Shown: piece after piece, positions 1 through 6,246 of the stretch
Layout of the letters: each line of letters begins with the position of its first letter
Position numbering within the stretch: the first letter of the stretch is position 1
Assembly (NCBI GenBank): GCA_021776755.1
Contig: JAJFFI010000508.1
Span: 1-6,633 of the forward strand
Direction: 5' to 3'
Source of the DNA: Alphaproteobacteria bacterium
GTDB lineage: Bacteria; Pseudomonadota; Alphaproteobacteria; JAJFFI01
Length of the DNA stretch: 6,633 bases
Program-made: the position numbers and the translations under genes
The notes under the pieces: generated by a model
The model's database searches: none
Seen by the model: the letters and a program-made list of their open reading frames with translations, nothing else
Told to the model about the DNA's origin: nothing

Positions 1-57
1 GCAGGCCACGGCGCACCCACCCAACAGATCAACCCAGAGAAAAGAGGGGACATCACA

Positions 58-282
58 ATGGAACTCGATGCAGCAAAGTTTATTGGCGCGGGTCTCGCCG
101 TGATCGGCGTTATCGGCTCCGGTATCGGTATCGGCAACATCTTCTCGGCCTTCATCATGGCTGTCGGCCGCAACCCGGCCGCCCGTGGCGAGGTCTTCAC
201 GATGACCATGCTGGGCTTCGCGCTGGTGGAAGCCATCGCGTTGTTCGCGCTGGTTATCGCGCTCGTCATCCTGTTCGGTTAA
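58..282 (+). CDS. atpE: F0F1 ATP synthase subunit c (proteolipid ring subunit)
   Basis: This encodes the small hairpin protein that oligomerises into the rotating c-ring of F0 in the inner membrane. At 74 aa it has the usual family length. The sequence shows two hydrophobic helices, the glycine-rich stretch GSGIGIG at residues 20-26 in helix 1, the polar loop Arg38-Asn39-Pro40 that contacts the F1 stalk, and Glu58 in helix 2 as the ion-carrying carboxylate. Glu58 is followed by Ala rather than Ser/Thr, so the Na+-type signature is absent and proton coupling is inferred. A GAGGGG ribosome binding site at 44-49 lies 8 nt before the ATG and supports the start. It is followed after 69 nt by the b' gene. 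atpB would be expected upstream but is outside the window. Confidence 0.98.
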   Translation: MELDAAKFIGAGLAVIGVIGSGIGIGNIFSAFIMAVGRNPAARGEVFTMTMLGFALVEAIALFALVIALVILFG

Positions 283-289
283 TCGTTCC

Positions 290-307
290 GGAACCGCAGC
301 CGGTTTT
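290..307 (+). repeat. Small hairpin with T residues just after atpE
   Basis: AACCG (292-296) and CGGTT (301-305) form a 5-bp stem with a CAGC loop, extendable by G-T wobbles, and TTTT ends the right arm. It starts 9 nt after the atpE stop. The stem is too weak to be a confident terminator. It could slow 3' decay of the atpE message or cause partial termination, which would fit the need for many c subunits per complex. The structure is seen; the role is inferred. Confidence 0.4.
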
Positions 308-351
308 CGCGTGTCCATCTGGGCGCGCGGGCCGGTTACCGGGAGAGGCAC

Positions 352-846
352 ATGCCGCAACTTGAACAGCTGAATACCTACGTCTCGCAGATCATCTGGC
401 TGACGATCACGTTCGTCGGCCTGTATCTCTTCCTGCGCGCCGTCGTGATTCCGCGGATCGCGACCGTGCTGGAAGAGCGCCAGCAGCGGATCAGCGAAGA
501 CCTGGACCGGGCCGCCAAGCTCAAGGCAGAATCGGAGGAACTCCGCGAGGCCTATGAGCAGGCGCTTGCCACCGCGCGCTCCGACGCCCAGGCGAAGGTC
601 CGCGAAGTAAGCGACGCCGCCCGCGAGGAAGCCGAAAAGCAGAGCCAGGCGCTTTCGAGCCGCATCGCCGGCGAGATCGCCGAAGCCGAAAAGCGCATCG
701 GCGCGGCCAAAACGGAAGCGCTTGCGGGCCTGAAGGACGTCGCCGCAGGACTCGCCCAGGACGTGACGCAGAAGCTGATCGGCGCCAAGGTCGATGCCAA
801 GAAAGCCGGCGCCGCGGTTGCGGCCGCGGCCAAGGAACGGGGCTAG
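352..846 (+). CDS. atpF2: F0F1 ATP synthase subunit b' (also called AtpG or AtpF')
   Basis: This encodes one of the two different b-type peripheral stalk subunits, which hold F1 still against the rotating c-ring. The protein is 164 aa. It has a short N-terminus, one membrane helix at about residues 10-28, and the segment PRIATVLEERQQRI at 34-47, typical of b/b' proteins just past the membrane. The rest is a long charged, Ala-rich helix (about 45-140) suited to a coiled coil with subunit b, and the tail is Ala/Lys-rich. A GGGAGAGG ribosome binding site at 341-348 supports the start. Its stop is 3 nt before the atpF start, so translational coupling is likely. I call it b' rather than b because it lies between the c gene and a second b-type gene, the usual order in Alphaproteobacteria; gene naming varies. 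Confidence 0.93.
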   Translation: MPQLEQLNTYVSQIIWLTITFVGLYLFLRAVVIPRIATVLEERQQRISEDLDRAAKLKAESEELREAYEQALATARSDAQAKVREVSDAAREEAEKQSQALSSRIAGEIAEAEKRIGAAKTEALAGLKDVAAGLAQDVTQKLIGAKVDAKKAGAAVAAAAKERG

Positions 847-849
847 GCC

Positions 850-1374
850 ATGGGTGATGTGACTTTCCTGATCGCTGCCACCGGCGGCTCGGTGTTCACC
901 GATCCCACGTTCTGGACCGCGATGGCCTTCATCGCGTTCATCCTGCTGGCGGGCAAGAAGATCTGGGGGGCGCTGGCTGCGGGGCTCGACGACCGGGCCG
1001 CCAAGATCAGGGCCGAGATCGATGAAGCCCAGAAGCTCCGCGAGGAAGCGCAGCACATGCTGGCCGAGTTCCAGCGCAAGCAGCGCGACGCGGTGAAGGA
1101 AGCCGAAGGCATCGTCGCGCACGCAAAGGAAGAAGCCGAGCGGCTTCGCGAGAAATCCGAGAAGGATCTCGAGGCCTCGCTTGCCCGGCGCGAGCAGCAG
1201 GCAAAGGACCGGATCGCCCAGGCCGAGAGCAACGCGGTCGATGAAGTCCGCGCTGCTGCCGCCAGCCTCGCGATCGCCGCCGCCCGCAAGATCCTCGTGG
1301 ACGAACTCGACGACAAGGCGGGCACCGAACTGGTTGACGACGCCATCAAGGCGCTGCCGGAGAAACTCCACTAG
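850..1374 (+). CDS. atpF: F0F1 ATP synthase subunit b
   Basis: This encodes the second peripheral stalk subunit, expected to pair with b' as a heterodimer linking subunit a to F1. The protein is 174 aa. It has a short N-terminal segment, a membrane helix at about residues 21-35, then the typical WGALAAGLDDRAAKI region (39-53) and a long charged helix to about 150 with a dense Glu/Lys/Arg/Ala pattern. The short C-terminal part ends LPEKLH. The start is 3 nt after the b' stop, and the purine-rich end of b' (832-841) can serve as ribosome binding site. No atpH or atpA follows; a terminator comes 25 nt later. This matches the known alphaproteobacterial split of F0 and F1 genes into separate loci. 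Confidence 0.95.
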   Translation: MGDVTFLIAATGGSVFTDPTFWTAMAFIAFILLAGKKIWGALAAGLDDRAAKIRAEIDEAQKLREEAQHMLAEFQRKQRDAVKEAEGIVAHAKEEAERLREKSEKDLEASLARREQQAKDRIAQAESNAVDEVRAAAASLAIAAARKILVDELDDKAGTELVDDAIKALPEKLH

Positions 1375-1398
1375 GCGCACCGGTCAAACGCTGACAAT

Positions 1399-1432
1399 GA
1401 AAAACCCCGCTGCCTCGGCCGCAGGGTTTTTC
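1399..1432. terminator. Probable bidirectional terminator between atpF and gcvP
   Basis: GAAAAACC at the left and GGTTTTTC at the right pair perfectly. Inside them CTGC (1410-1413) pairs with GCAG (1421-1424), leaving a CCG bulge and a CTCGGCC loop. The GC-rich stem is flanked by A's on the left and T's on the right, so each strand reads as hairpin plus T-run. It sits in the 77-nt gap between two convergent operons, starting 25 nt after the atpF stop and 20 nt beyond the gcvP stop. Serving both is the simplest reading. Confidence 0.85.
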
Positions 1433-1451
1433 GTTTAGAGGGCGCTTGCCG

Positions 1452-4331
1452 CTACTCCGCAGCCTCGCGGTACTGGTCGATGCCGGGGCAGTCGCACACC
1501 AGGTTGCGGTCGCCATAGACATTGTCGACGCGGTTGACCGGCGGCCAGTATTTGTCGTCGCGGAGCGTGGCCACCGGGAAGGCTGCCTCGTCCCGCGAAT
1601 AGGGCCGGTCCCAGGTATCGCTGATGAGGTCTTCGAGTGTGTGCGGCGCGTTCGCGAGCGGGTTGTTGGCGGCATCGATCTTGCCCTCCTCGACCGCCGC
1701 GATCTCCTTCCGGATCGCGATCATCGCGTCGCAGAACCGGTCGAGCTCGACTTTCGACTCGCTCTCGGTCGGCTCGATCATCAGCGTGCCTGCCACCGGG
1801 AACGACATCGTCGGCGCGTGGAAACCGTAGTCCATCAGCCGCTTGGCGACATCGTCGACCGAGACCTGCTTGAACTGCCGGAGATCGATGATGCACTCGT
1901 GAGCGACCAGCCCGTTGTGGCCGGTGTAGAGTACCGGGTAGTGCTCCTGCAGCCGGGTCGCAATGTAGTTCGCGCTCAGGATCGCAACCTCGGTCGCGCG
2001 GCGCAGCCCGTCCCGGCCCATCATCGCGATGTAGGCCCAGGTGATCGGCAGGATGCTGGCGCTGCCATAGGGCGCGGCCGCGACCGGTGCGCCGCTGTGG
2101 GGGAACTCGCCGCCCACCGGCGTGCCCGGCAGGAACGGCGCCAGATGCTTGCCGACGCCAATCGGCCCCACGCCCGGCCCGCCGCCGCCGTGGGGAATGC
2201 AGAAGGTCTTGTGCAGGTTGAGGTGCGACACATCCGAGCCGTAGACGCCGGGCTTGCAGACGCCGACCTGCGCGTTGAGGTTCGCCCCGTCGAGATACAC
2301 CTGCCCGCCGTGGTCGTGAATGATCTTGCAGATTTCGACCACCGCTTCCTCGAACACGCCATGGGTCGAAGGATAGGTGATCATCAGCGCGGCCAGCGTG
2401 TCCTTGTGCTCGGCGGCCTTGGCCTTCAGGTCCTCGACATCGATGTTGCCGTCCTTGTCGCATTCGACGACGACGACCTTCATGCCGCAGAGAATGGCGG
2501 ACGCCGGATTTGTGCCGTGGGCCGAACTCGGGATCAGGCAGACCTTACGCGCCTCGTCGCCGTTCGCCTTGTGCCAGGCCCGGATTGCGAGGAGGCCCGC
2601 GTACTCGCCCTGGCTGCCCGCGTTGGGCTGCAGCGACACCGCATCATATCCGGTGATCTCGGCAAGCCAGGACTCAAGCTCCTGGATCATGTGCAGATAG
2701 CCCTGCACCTGGTCGCGCGGCGCATAGGGATGGATGCGGCCGAACTCCGGCCAGGTCACCGGGATCATCTCGCTTGTCGCATTCAGCTTCATCGTGCACG
2801 AACCGAGCGGAATCATCGAACGGACGAGCGCCACGTCCTTGGACTGCAGCTTCCGGAGGTAGCGCAGCATCTCGGTTTCGGAGTGATAGCTGTTGAACGC
2901 TGCGTGACCCAGGAACGCGCTCTTGCGGGTCAGCGCGCCCGGGACGCCGGCCTTCGCGGCTTTGTCGAGGGCCGCGAAATCGAGGCCGCTCGCCTTGCCA
3001 GCGAATGCATCGAGCACCTGGCCGATAATTTCCGGCGTCGTCACCTCATCACAGGCGATGCTGACCGTATCGCCATCTATATGGCGGAGATTTATCCCGG
3101 CGGCTTCCGCGCGCTCGTGGATCGCGCCGGCAGATCCCGGTGTCTTGACGGTCAGCGTATCGAACCAGCTCTCGTTCGTAACCTCGAAGCCGAGGTCCTT
3201 GAGGCCCGCGGCGAGCGCACCGGCCAGCCGGTTAATCCGCTCGGCGATCGCCCGGATGCGGTTCGGGCCATGATAGACCGCGTACATCGAGGCCATCACG
3301 GCGAGCAGCACCTGCGCCGTGCAGATATTGCTGGTCGCCTTGTCGCGCCGGATGTGCTGCTCACGGGTCTGCAGCGCGAGGCGTAGCCCGGGCCGACTGC
3401 GGCTGTCCACTGACACCCCGACGATGCGCCCCGGCATCGACCGTTTGTGCGAATCCTTGGTGGCAAAGAAAGCAGCGTGCGGGCCGCCGAAGCCCATCGG
3501 CACACCAAACCGCTGCGCGCTGCCGACGACGACATCGGCGCCGAACTCTCCCGGCGGTGTCAGCAGTACGAGGCTCAGCAGATCAGCCGCGACGACCGCA
3601 AGCCCGCCCTGCCCGTGCACGTTCTTAATGAAGCCCGCGTAATCCCGGACGCCACCGTCGGTCGCCGGATACTGCAGCAGCGCGCCGAACACCTCCTTGT
3701 CGCCCGGGCCGTCGGCGGGGTCGCCCATGATCAGCTCGATTCCCAGCGGCTCCGAGCGGGTCTGCACGATCGCAATGGTCTGCGGGTGGCAATCGTTGGC
3801 GACGAAGAACGCGTTGCTCTTGCTCTTCGACACCCGCTGACACAGCGTCATTGCCTCGGCCGCCGCCGTGCCCTCGTCAAGCATCGAGGCGTTGGCGATC
3901 TCCATCCCCGTGAGATCCATGATCATGGTCTGGAAATTCAGCAGCGCCTCAAGCCGGCCCTGGCTGATTTCGGGCTGATACGGCGTGTAAGCCGTGTACC
4001 AGCCCGGATTCTCGAGCACGTTCCGTAACACCACGCCCGGCGTGACGGTATCGGAATAGCCCATGCCGATCATCGATGTCATGACCCGGTTCTTGCCAGC
4101 GACCTTCCTAAGGCGCGCAAGCGTCGCGGCTTCCGGCTGGCTCTCTTCGAGGTCCAGCGGTTCGTCGGACAGGATCGCCGCCGGGACCGCCTTTTTCACA
4201 AGATCGCCGAGCGAACCGATGCCGAGCGTGCCGAGCATCGCCTCGACCTCGGCCTCGTCCGGCCCGATATGCCGGCTCACGAAATCCGAACGCAGTTCAA
4301 GTTCGCTGAAGGGTCGCTGTGTCTGGGCCAT
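1452..4331 (-). CDS. gcvP: Glycine dehydrogenase (decarboxylating), P protein of the glycine cleavage system
   Basis: This PLP enzyme decarboxylates glycine and passes the aminomethyl group to the lipoyl arm of GcvH (EC 1.4.4.2) in the cytoplasm. At 959 aa it is the full single-chain form, not the split GcvPA/GcvPB pair found in some bacteria. The N-terminus carries the family segment [17 protein letters not shown] (17-33). The two halves (about 1-450 and 460-959) are related folds. In the second half, [11 protein letters not shown] (507-517), [10 protein letters not shown] (603-612) and [18 protein letters not shown] (703-720) form the active-site region, with Lys708 the expected PLP Schiff-base lysine. 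No frameshift or missing block is seen. It starts 31 nt after the gcvH stop. The ribosome binding site is weak (a GGA about 7 nt before the ATG), so translation probably depends partly on coupling to gcvH. It is the last gene of the operon, ending just before the shared terminator. Confidence 0.99.
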   Translation of the reverse strand: MAQTQRPFSELELRSDFVSRHIGPDEAEVEAMLGTLGIGSLGDLVKKAVPAAILSDEPLDLEESQPEAATLARLRKVAGKNRVMTSMIGMGYSDTVTPGVVLRNVLENPGWYTAYTPYQPEISQGRLEALLNFQTMIMDLTGMEIANASMLDEGTAAAEAMTLCQRVSKSKSNAFFVANDCHPQTIAIVQTRSEPLGIELIMGDPADGPGDKEVFGALLQYPATDGGVRDYAGFIKNVHGQGGLAVVAADLLSLVLLTPPGEFGADVVVGSAQRFGVPMGFGGPHAAFFATKDSHKRSMPGRIVGVSVDSRSRPGLRLALQTREQHIRRDKATSNICTAQVLLAVMASMYAVYHGPNRIRAIAERINRLAGALAAGLKDLGFEVTNESWFDTLTVKTPGSAGAIHERAEAAGINLRHIDGDTVSIACDEVTTPEIIGQVLDAFAGKASGLDFAALDKAAKAGVPGALTRKSAFLGHAAFNSYHSETEMLRYLRKLQSKDVALVRSMIPLGSCTMKLNATSEMIPVTWPEFGRIHPYAPRDQVQGYLHMIQELESWLAEITGYDAVSLQPNAGSQGEYAGLLAIRAWHKANGDEARKVCLIPSSAHGTNPASAILCGMKVVVVECDKDGNIDVEDLKAKAAEHKDTLAALMITYPSTHGVFEEAVVEICKIIHDHGGQVYLDGANLNAQVGVCKPGVYGSDVSHLNLHKTFCIPHGGGGPGVGPIGVGKHLAPFLPGTPVGGEFPHSGAPVAAAPYGSASILPITWAYIAMMGRDGLRRATEVAILSANYIATRLQEHYPVLYTGHNGLVAHECIIDLRQFKQVSVDDVAKRLMDYGFHAPTMSFPVAGTLMIEPTESESKVELDRFCDAMIAIRKEIAAVEEGKIDAANNPLANAPHTLEDLISDTWDRPYSRDEAAFPVATLRDDKYWPPVNRVDNVYGDRNLVCDCPGIDQYREAAE

Positions 4332-4362
4332 GATGCTGTCCGTGATCTGCTGTCAGAAAATC

Positions 4363-4740
4363 TCAGGAAACCGAGTCGACGAAGTCCTTGTAGGCCGCTT
4401 CGTCCATCAGACCGTCGAGCTGGCTCTTGTCGGACAGCTTCAACTTCATGAACCAGCCGTCGCCCTGCGGGTCGGAGTTGACGAGGCCGGGCTCGTCCTC
4501 GAGCTTGCCGTTGACCTCGACCACTTCGCCGTCCAGCGGTGCATAGACATCGCTTGCCGCCTTAACAGACTCGATCACGCCGGACTCATCTCCCTGGGAA
4601 ACCGTGTTGCCGACGCCCGGTAGCTCGACGAAGACGACGTCGCCAAGCTGCTCCTGCGCGTACTCGGTAACGCCGATCGTCGCGACGTCGCCGTCCATCT
4701 TCACCCACTCATGTTCCTTGCTGAATTTGAGATCGCTCAT
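4363..4740 (-). CDS. gcvH: Glycine cleavage system H protein (lipoyl carrier)
   Basis: This encodes the small mobile carrier whose lipoyl arm shuttles the aminomethyl group between P, T and L proteins. The 125-aa length is normal. The start [13 protein letters not shown] (6-18) is typical of H proteins. The lipoylation motif [17 protein letters not shown] (57-73) carries Lys60 as the modified residue, and the C-terminal part contains the conserved GDGWFMKLK segment (93-101). A strong AAGGGAGGGG ribosome binding site at 4746-4755 lies 5 nt before the ATG, stronger than that of gcvP, consistent with a need for more H protein than P protein. It lies 38 nt after gcvT and 31 nt before gcvP. It requires lipoylation by enzymes not encoded here. 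Confidence 0.99.
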   Translation of the reverse strand: MSDLKFSKEHEWVKMDGDVATIGVTEYAQEQLGDVVFVELPGVGNTVSQGDESGVIESVKAASDVYAPLDGEVVEVNGKLEDEPGLVNSDPQGDGWFMKLKLSDKSQLDGLMDEAAYKDFVDSVS

Positions 4741-4778
4741 GATGACCCCTCCCTTTGCTCTCGAAATTGGAAACGTAT

Positions 4779-5888
4779 CTAACCGCGATAGTAATTCTGC
4801 GGCACGAACGGCATTTTGGCGACCTTCGCGGGTTGCGGCTTGCCGCGCACCATGAGGTTCACCGGTGTCTCGGCCTTGGCGTGATCGATGGCGACATAGC
4901 CCATCGCCACCGGGCCGCCAAAGGTCGGGCCGAAGCCGCCGCTGGTGATTGTGCCGATGGCGTTGCCGGCGGTGTCCTGCACTTCGGTCCCTTCACGCGC
5001 CGGCGCCCGGCCGTCGGGCAGCAATCCGACCCGGCGGCGCGTCACGCCGTCCGCGATCTGCTTCTGGATGGTCGCATCTCCCGGGAAGCCGCCATCCTCG
5101 CGCCGCCGCTTGCCGATGCTCCAGAGAAGTCCCGCCTCGATCGGCGTCGTCGTCTCGTCGATGTCATGGCCATAGAGACAGAGCCCGGACTCGAGCCGCA
5201 ACGAATCCCGTGCACCGAGGCCGATCGGCTCGACATCAGCGTGATCGAGGAGCTGTTCGACGATCCGCACAGCGTCCGACTCTGGAATGGAGATTTCGTA
5301 ACCGTCTTCGCCGGTGTAGCCCGAGCGGGTAACGAAACAGTCGGCCCCGTCGATGGTCGCCGCACGCCCCGACATGAACGCCATCGTCCGGCAGTCGGGA
5401 TCGAGTGCGCCGAGCACATCGGCGGCCTTGGGGCCCTGCAACGCGACCAGCGGTTTGTCCGCGAGATACTCCACCTCGCACCGGCCGCCGATGGTCTCCT
5501 TCATCCGCGCAATGTCGGCGTCCTTGCACGCCGCATTGACGACGACCATGACATGGCCGTCGCCGCACGTGACCATCAGGTCGTCGAGGATGCCGCCGTT
5601 ATCGTTGGTGAATTGGGTGTAGCGCATCTGGCCGGGCTCGAGCCCGAGGATATCGCCTGGCACCATGGTTTCGAGGGCCGCCGCCGCGTCGCCGCCGTGC
5701 AGGATCACCTGCCCCATGTGCGAGACATCGAAGAGGCCTGCGGCCGCGCGGCAATGCTGGTGTTCCTTGAGGACGCCCATCGGATACTGCACCGGCATGT
5801 CATAGCCGGCGAACGGCACCATCTTGGCGTCGCGGGACAGATGGATGGCGTGGAGCGCCGTGTGTTTGGTGGCTTGCGAGTCGGACAT
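4779..5888 (-). CDS. gcvT: Glycine cleavage system T protein (aminomethyltransferase)
   Basis: This enzyme transfers the methylene group from aminomethyl-lipoyl GcvH to tetrahydrofolate, releasing NH3 and forming 5,10-methylene-THF (EC 2.1.2.10). The 369-aa length fits the family. Visible landmarks are [11 protein letters not shown] (26-36), [10 protein letters not shown] (51-60), [10 protein letters not shown] (95-104) with the Asp pair 102/103 in the folate-site region, LQGPKA (150-155), [10 protein letters not shown] (190-199) and the GARDSLRLE block (225-233). The C-terminal barrel domain includes [18 protein letters not shown] (315-332), typical of GcvT. A GGAGG site at 5894-5898 with 5-nt spacing supports the start. 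It is the first gene of gcvTHP, directly behind a tandem glycine riboswitch, which fits an operon induced by glycine. The folate-related YgfZ family was considered, but length, motifs and neighbours favour GcvT. Confidence 0.98.
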   Translation of the reverse strand: MSDSQATKHTALHAIHLSRDAKMVPFAGYDMPVQYPMGVLKEHQHCRAAAGLFDVSHMGQVILHGGDAAAALETMVPGDILGLEPGQMRYTQFTNDNGGILDDLMVTCGDGHVMVVVNAACKDADIARMKETIGGRCEVEYLADKPLVALQGPKAADVLGALDPDCRTMAFMSGRAATIDGADCFVTRSGYTGEDGYEISIPESDAVRIVEQLLDHADVEPIGLGARDSLRLESGLCLYGHDIDETTTPIEAGLLWSIGKRRREDGGFPGDATIQKQIADGVTRRRVGLLPDGRAPAREGTEVQDTAGNAIGTITSGGFGPTFGGPVAMGYVAIDHAKAETPVNLMVRGKPQPAKVAKMPFVPQNYYRG

Positions 5889-5893
5889 CAGGT

Positions 5894-5898
5894 CCTCC
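5894..5898 (-). promoter_or_regulatory. gcvT ribosome binding site, possibly masked by the riboswitch
   Basis: GGAGG lies 5 nt before the gcvT ATG. Its last two bases begin an 8-nt stretch (5888-5895) that runs to the A of the start codon. This stretch is perfectly complementary to 5956-5963 in the 3' core of aptamer II, so the site may be hidden when glycine is low. Confidence 0.8.
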
Positions 5899-5915
5899 GG
5901 TCAACGGGGTGCGGC

Positions 5916-5943
5916 GGGCGCCGGATTGGCTGCCCACGCGCCC
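5916..5943 (-). repeat. Hairpin between aptamer II and the gcvT ribosome binding site
   Basis: GGGCGC (transcript strand, 5938-5943) and GCGCCC (5916-5921) form a perfect 6-bp stem with a 16-nt loop, within the expression platform. No T-run follows before the start codon, so it is not an intrinsic terminator. It may act as a spacer helix or as an alternative fold with the G-run after aptamer II. Confidence 0.45.
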
Positions 5944-5944
5944 C

Positions 5945-6067
5945 CTCTGTCGACTGGACCTGAAAGATTCTCCGGGCCGAAATCCTGGCCGCGGGTTTCC
6001 TCTTCGGTGAGACAGGCGACCCGTATATCTGGCCGTCCGGCCGGGGCGCGATGCCTGCTTTCCAGAG
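5945..6067 (-). promoter_or_regulatory. Glycine aptamer II with long P3 arm
   Basis: P1 pairs CTCTG (6063-6067) with CAGAG (5945-5949). P2 pairs GAAAG (6058-6062) with CTTTC (5962-5966), a matched change from the GAGAG/CTCTC of aptamer I. The P3 arm is long: CAGGC (6053-6057) pairs with GCCTG (6013-6017), and an inner GGCC-GGAC-GGCC hairpin (6031-6042) lies within it. The CACCGAAGAGG core and TCAGGT block complete the aptamer. Confidence 0.9.
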
Positions 6068-6153
6068 TGTCCTCGCCTTGCGGTCCGGTAGCCTGAGAGT
6101 TTCCGGGGCGGTTGCTCCTTCGGCGCCGGCCTTGTTCGCCGGTCTCTCCCACA
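6067..6153 (-). promoter_or_regulatory. Glycine aptamer I
   Basis: P2 pairs GAGAG (6144-6148) with CTCTC (6095-6099). A P3-type stem pairs CCGGC (6138-6142) with GCCGG (6126-6130), and the GCGCCGAAGG core follows. Between AGG and GGAC is a small insertion containing CC-GCAA-GG, a possible GCAA-tetraloop hairpin. The closing P1 looks very short, only GTG with CAC, and runs directly into aptamer II. Confidence 0.9.
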
Positions 6154-6165
6154 AGGGTCTTCAGT

Positions 6166-6186
6166 CGCGGATCCTCCTGATCCACG
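6166..6186 (-). repeat. 5' leader hairpin displaying AGGAG in its loop
   Basis: CGTGGATC (6179-6186, transcript strand) pairs with GATCCGCG (6166-6173) over 8 bp, including one U-G wobble, around the 5-nt loop AGGAG. It lies just downstream of the predicted -10 and before aptamer I, so it would be at or near the 5' end of the transcript. It may protect the leader RNA or be a remnant of an unrelated site; no reading frame follows the loop at a useful distance. Confidence 0.5.
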
Positions 6187-6197
6187 TTAGGTAACGT
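6184..6197. repeat. Palindrome overlapping the gcv promoter -10 region
   Basis: ACGTTA and TAACGT are perfect 6-nt inverted arms with a 2-nt spacer. The site covers most of the proposed -10 element and the likely start of transcription, a position where a bound protein would block initiation. No regulator is identified; operator function is an inference. Confidence 0.35.
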
Positions 6198-6220
6198 ACC
6201 GGCTCGCCTCTCGATGTCAA
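6193..6220 (-). promoter_or_regulatory. Candidate sigma70 promoter for gcvTHP
   Basis: On the minus strand a perfect TTGACA (6215-6220) is followed after 16 nt by TACGTT (6193-6198), a weak -10 match that keeps TA and the final T. Transcription would begin near 6186, about 35 nt before aptamer I, leaving the whole riboswitch in the leader. The position between the upstream gene's stop and the riboswitch supports it. Confidence 0.6.
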
Positions 6221-6246
6221 CCGGTGGCGGGCAAGTTCCGGGGGGC

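Larger units (their letters stand above)
5945..6153 (-). promoter_or_regulatory. Tandem glycine riboswitch upstream of gcvTHP
   Basis: Reading the minus strand, two consecutive glycine aptamers precede gcvT. Aptamer I shows GGGAGAG (6144-6150), GCGCCGAAGG (6117-6126), CTCTCAGG (6092-6099) and GGAC (6069-6072). Aptamer II shows GGAAAG (6058-6063), CACCGAAGAGG (5999-6009), CTTTCAGG (5959-5966) and a closing CAGAG (5945-5949). These are the conserved blocks of the known glycine riboswitch class in the right order and spacing, and gcvT is its classic target. No T-rich terminator lies between the aptamers and gcvT, so control of translation is more likely than attenuation. Glycine should raise expression of the operon that consumes it. 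Confidence 0.96.

Noticed and set aside
1..57. Possible end of atpB before atpE
   Set aside because: No stop codon occurs in any plus frame in these bases and no atpB C-terminal motif is recognisable. They are treated as the atpB-atpE spacer with the atpE ribosome binding site.
843..1349. Minus-strand open frame opposite atpF (and a similar one at 552-833 opposite b')
   Set aside because: Ser/Ala-rich complements of the Glu/Lys/Ala-rich coiled-coil genes; compositional mirror only.
1446..3386. Long plus-strand open frame (646 codons) opposite gcvP
   Set aside because: It lies wholly antisense to an intact, well-conserved gcvP. Its product is Arg/Ala/Val/Asp-rich with no recognisable domain, as expected from the mirror of a GC-rich gene with strong third-position bias.
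5888..5945. Intrinsic terminator as the riboswitch output
   Set aside because: A GC-rich hairpin is present but no T-run follows it before the gcvT start, so transcription attenuation is not supported.
4755..5963. Plus-strand open frame (402 codons) opposite gcvT
   Set aside because: It is antisense to gcvT and runs into the riboswitch. It has no ribosome binding site and its His/Arg-rich composition is typical of a shadow frame.
5888..6185. Minus-strand frames of 88-94 codons with GTG starts in the gcvT leader
   Set aside because: They overlap both glycine aptamers, whose RNA structure explains the sequence. The GTG at 6183-6185 would lie at or next to the predicted transcript start, without room for a ribosome binding site.
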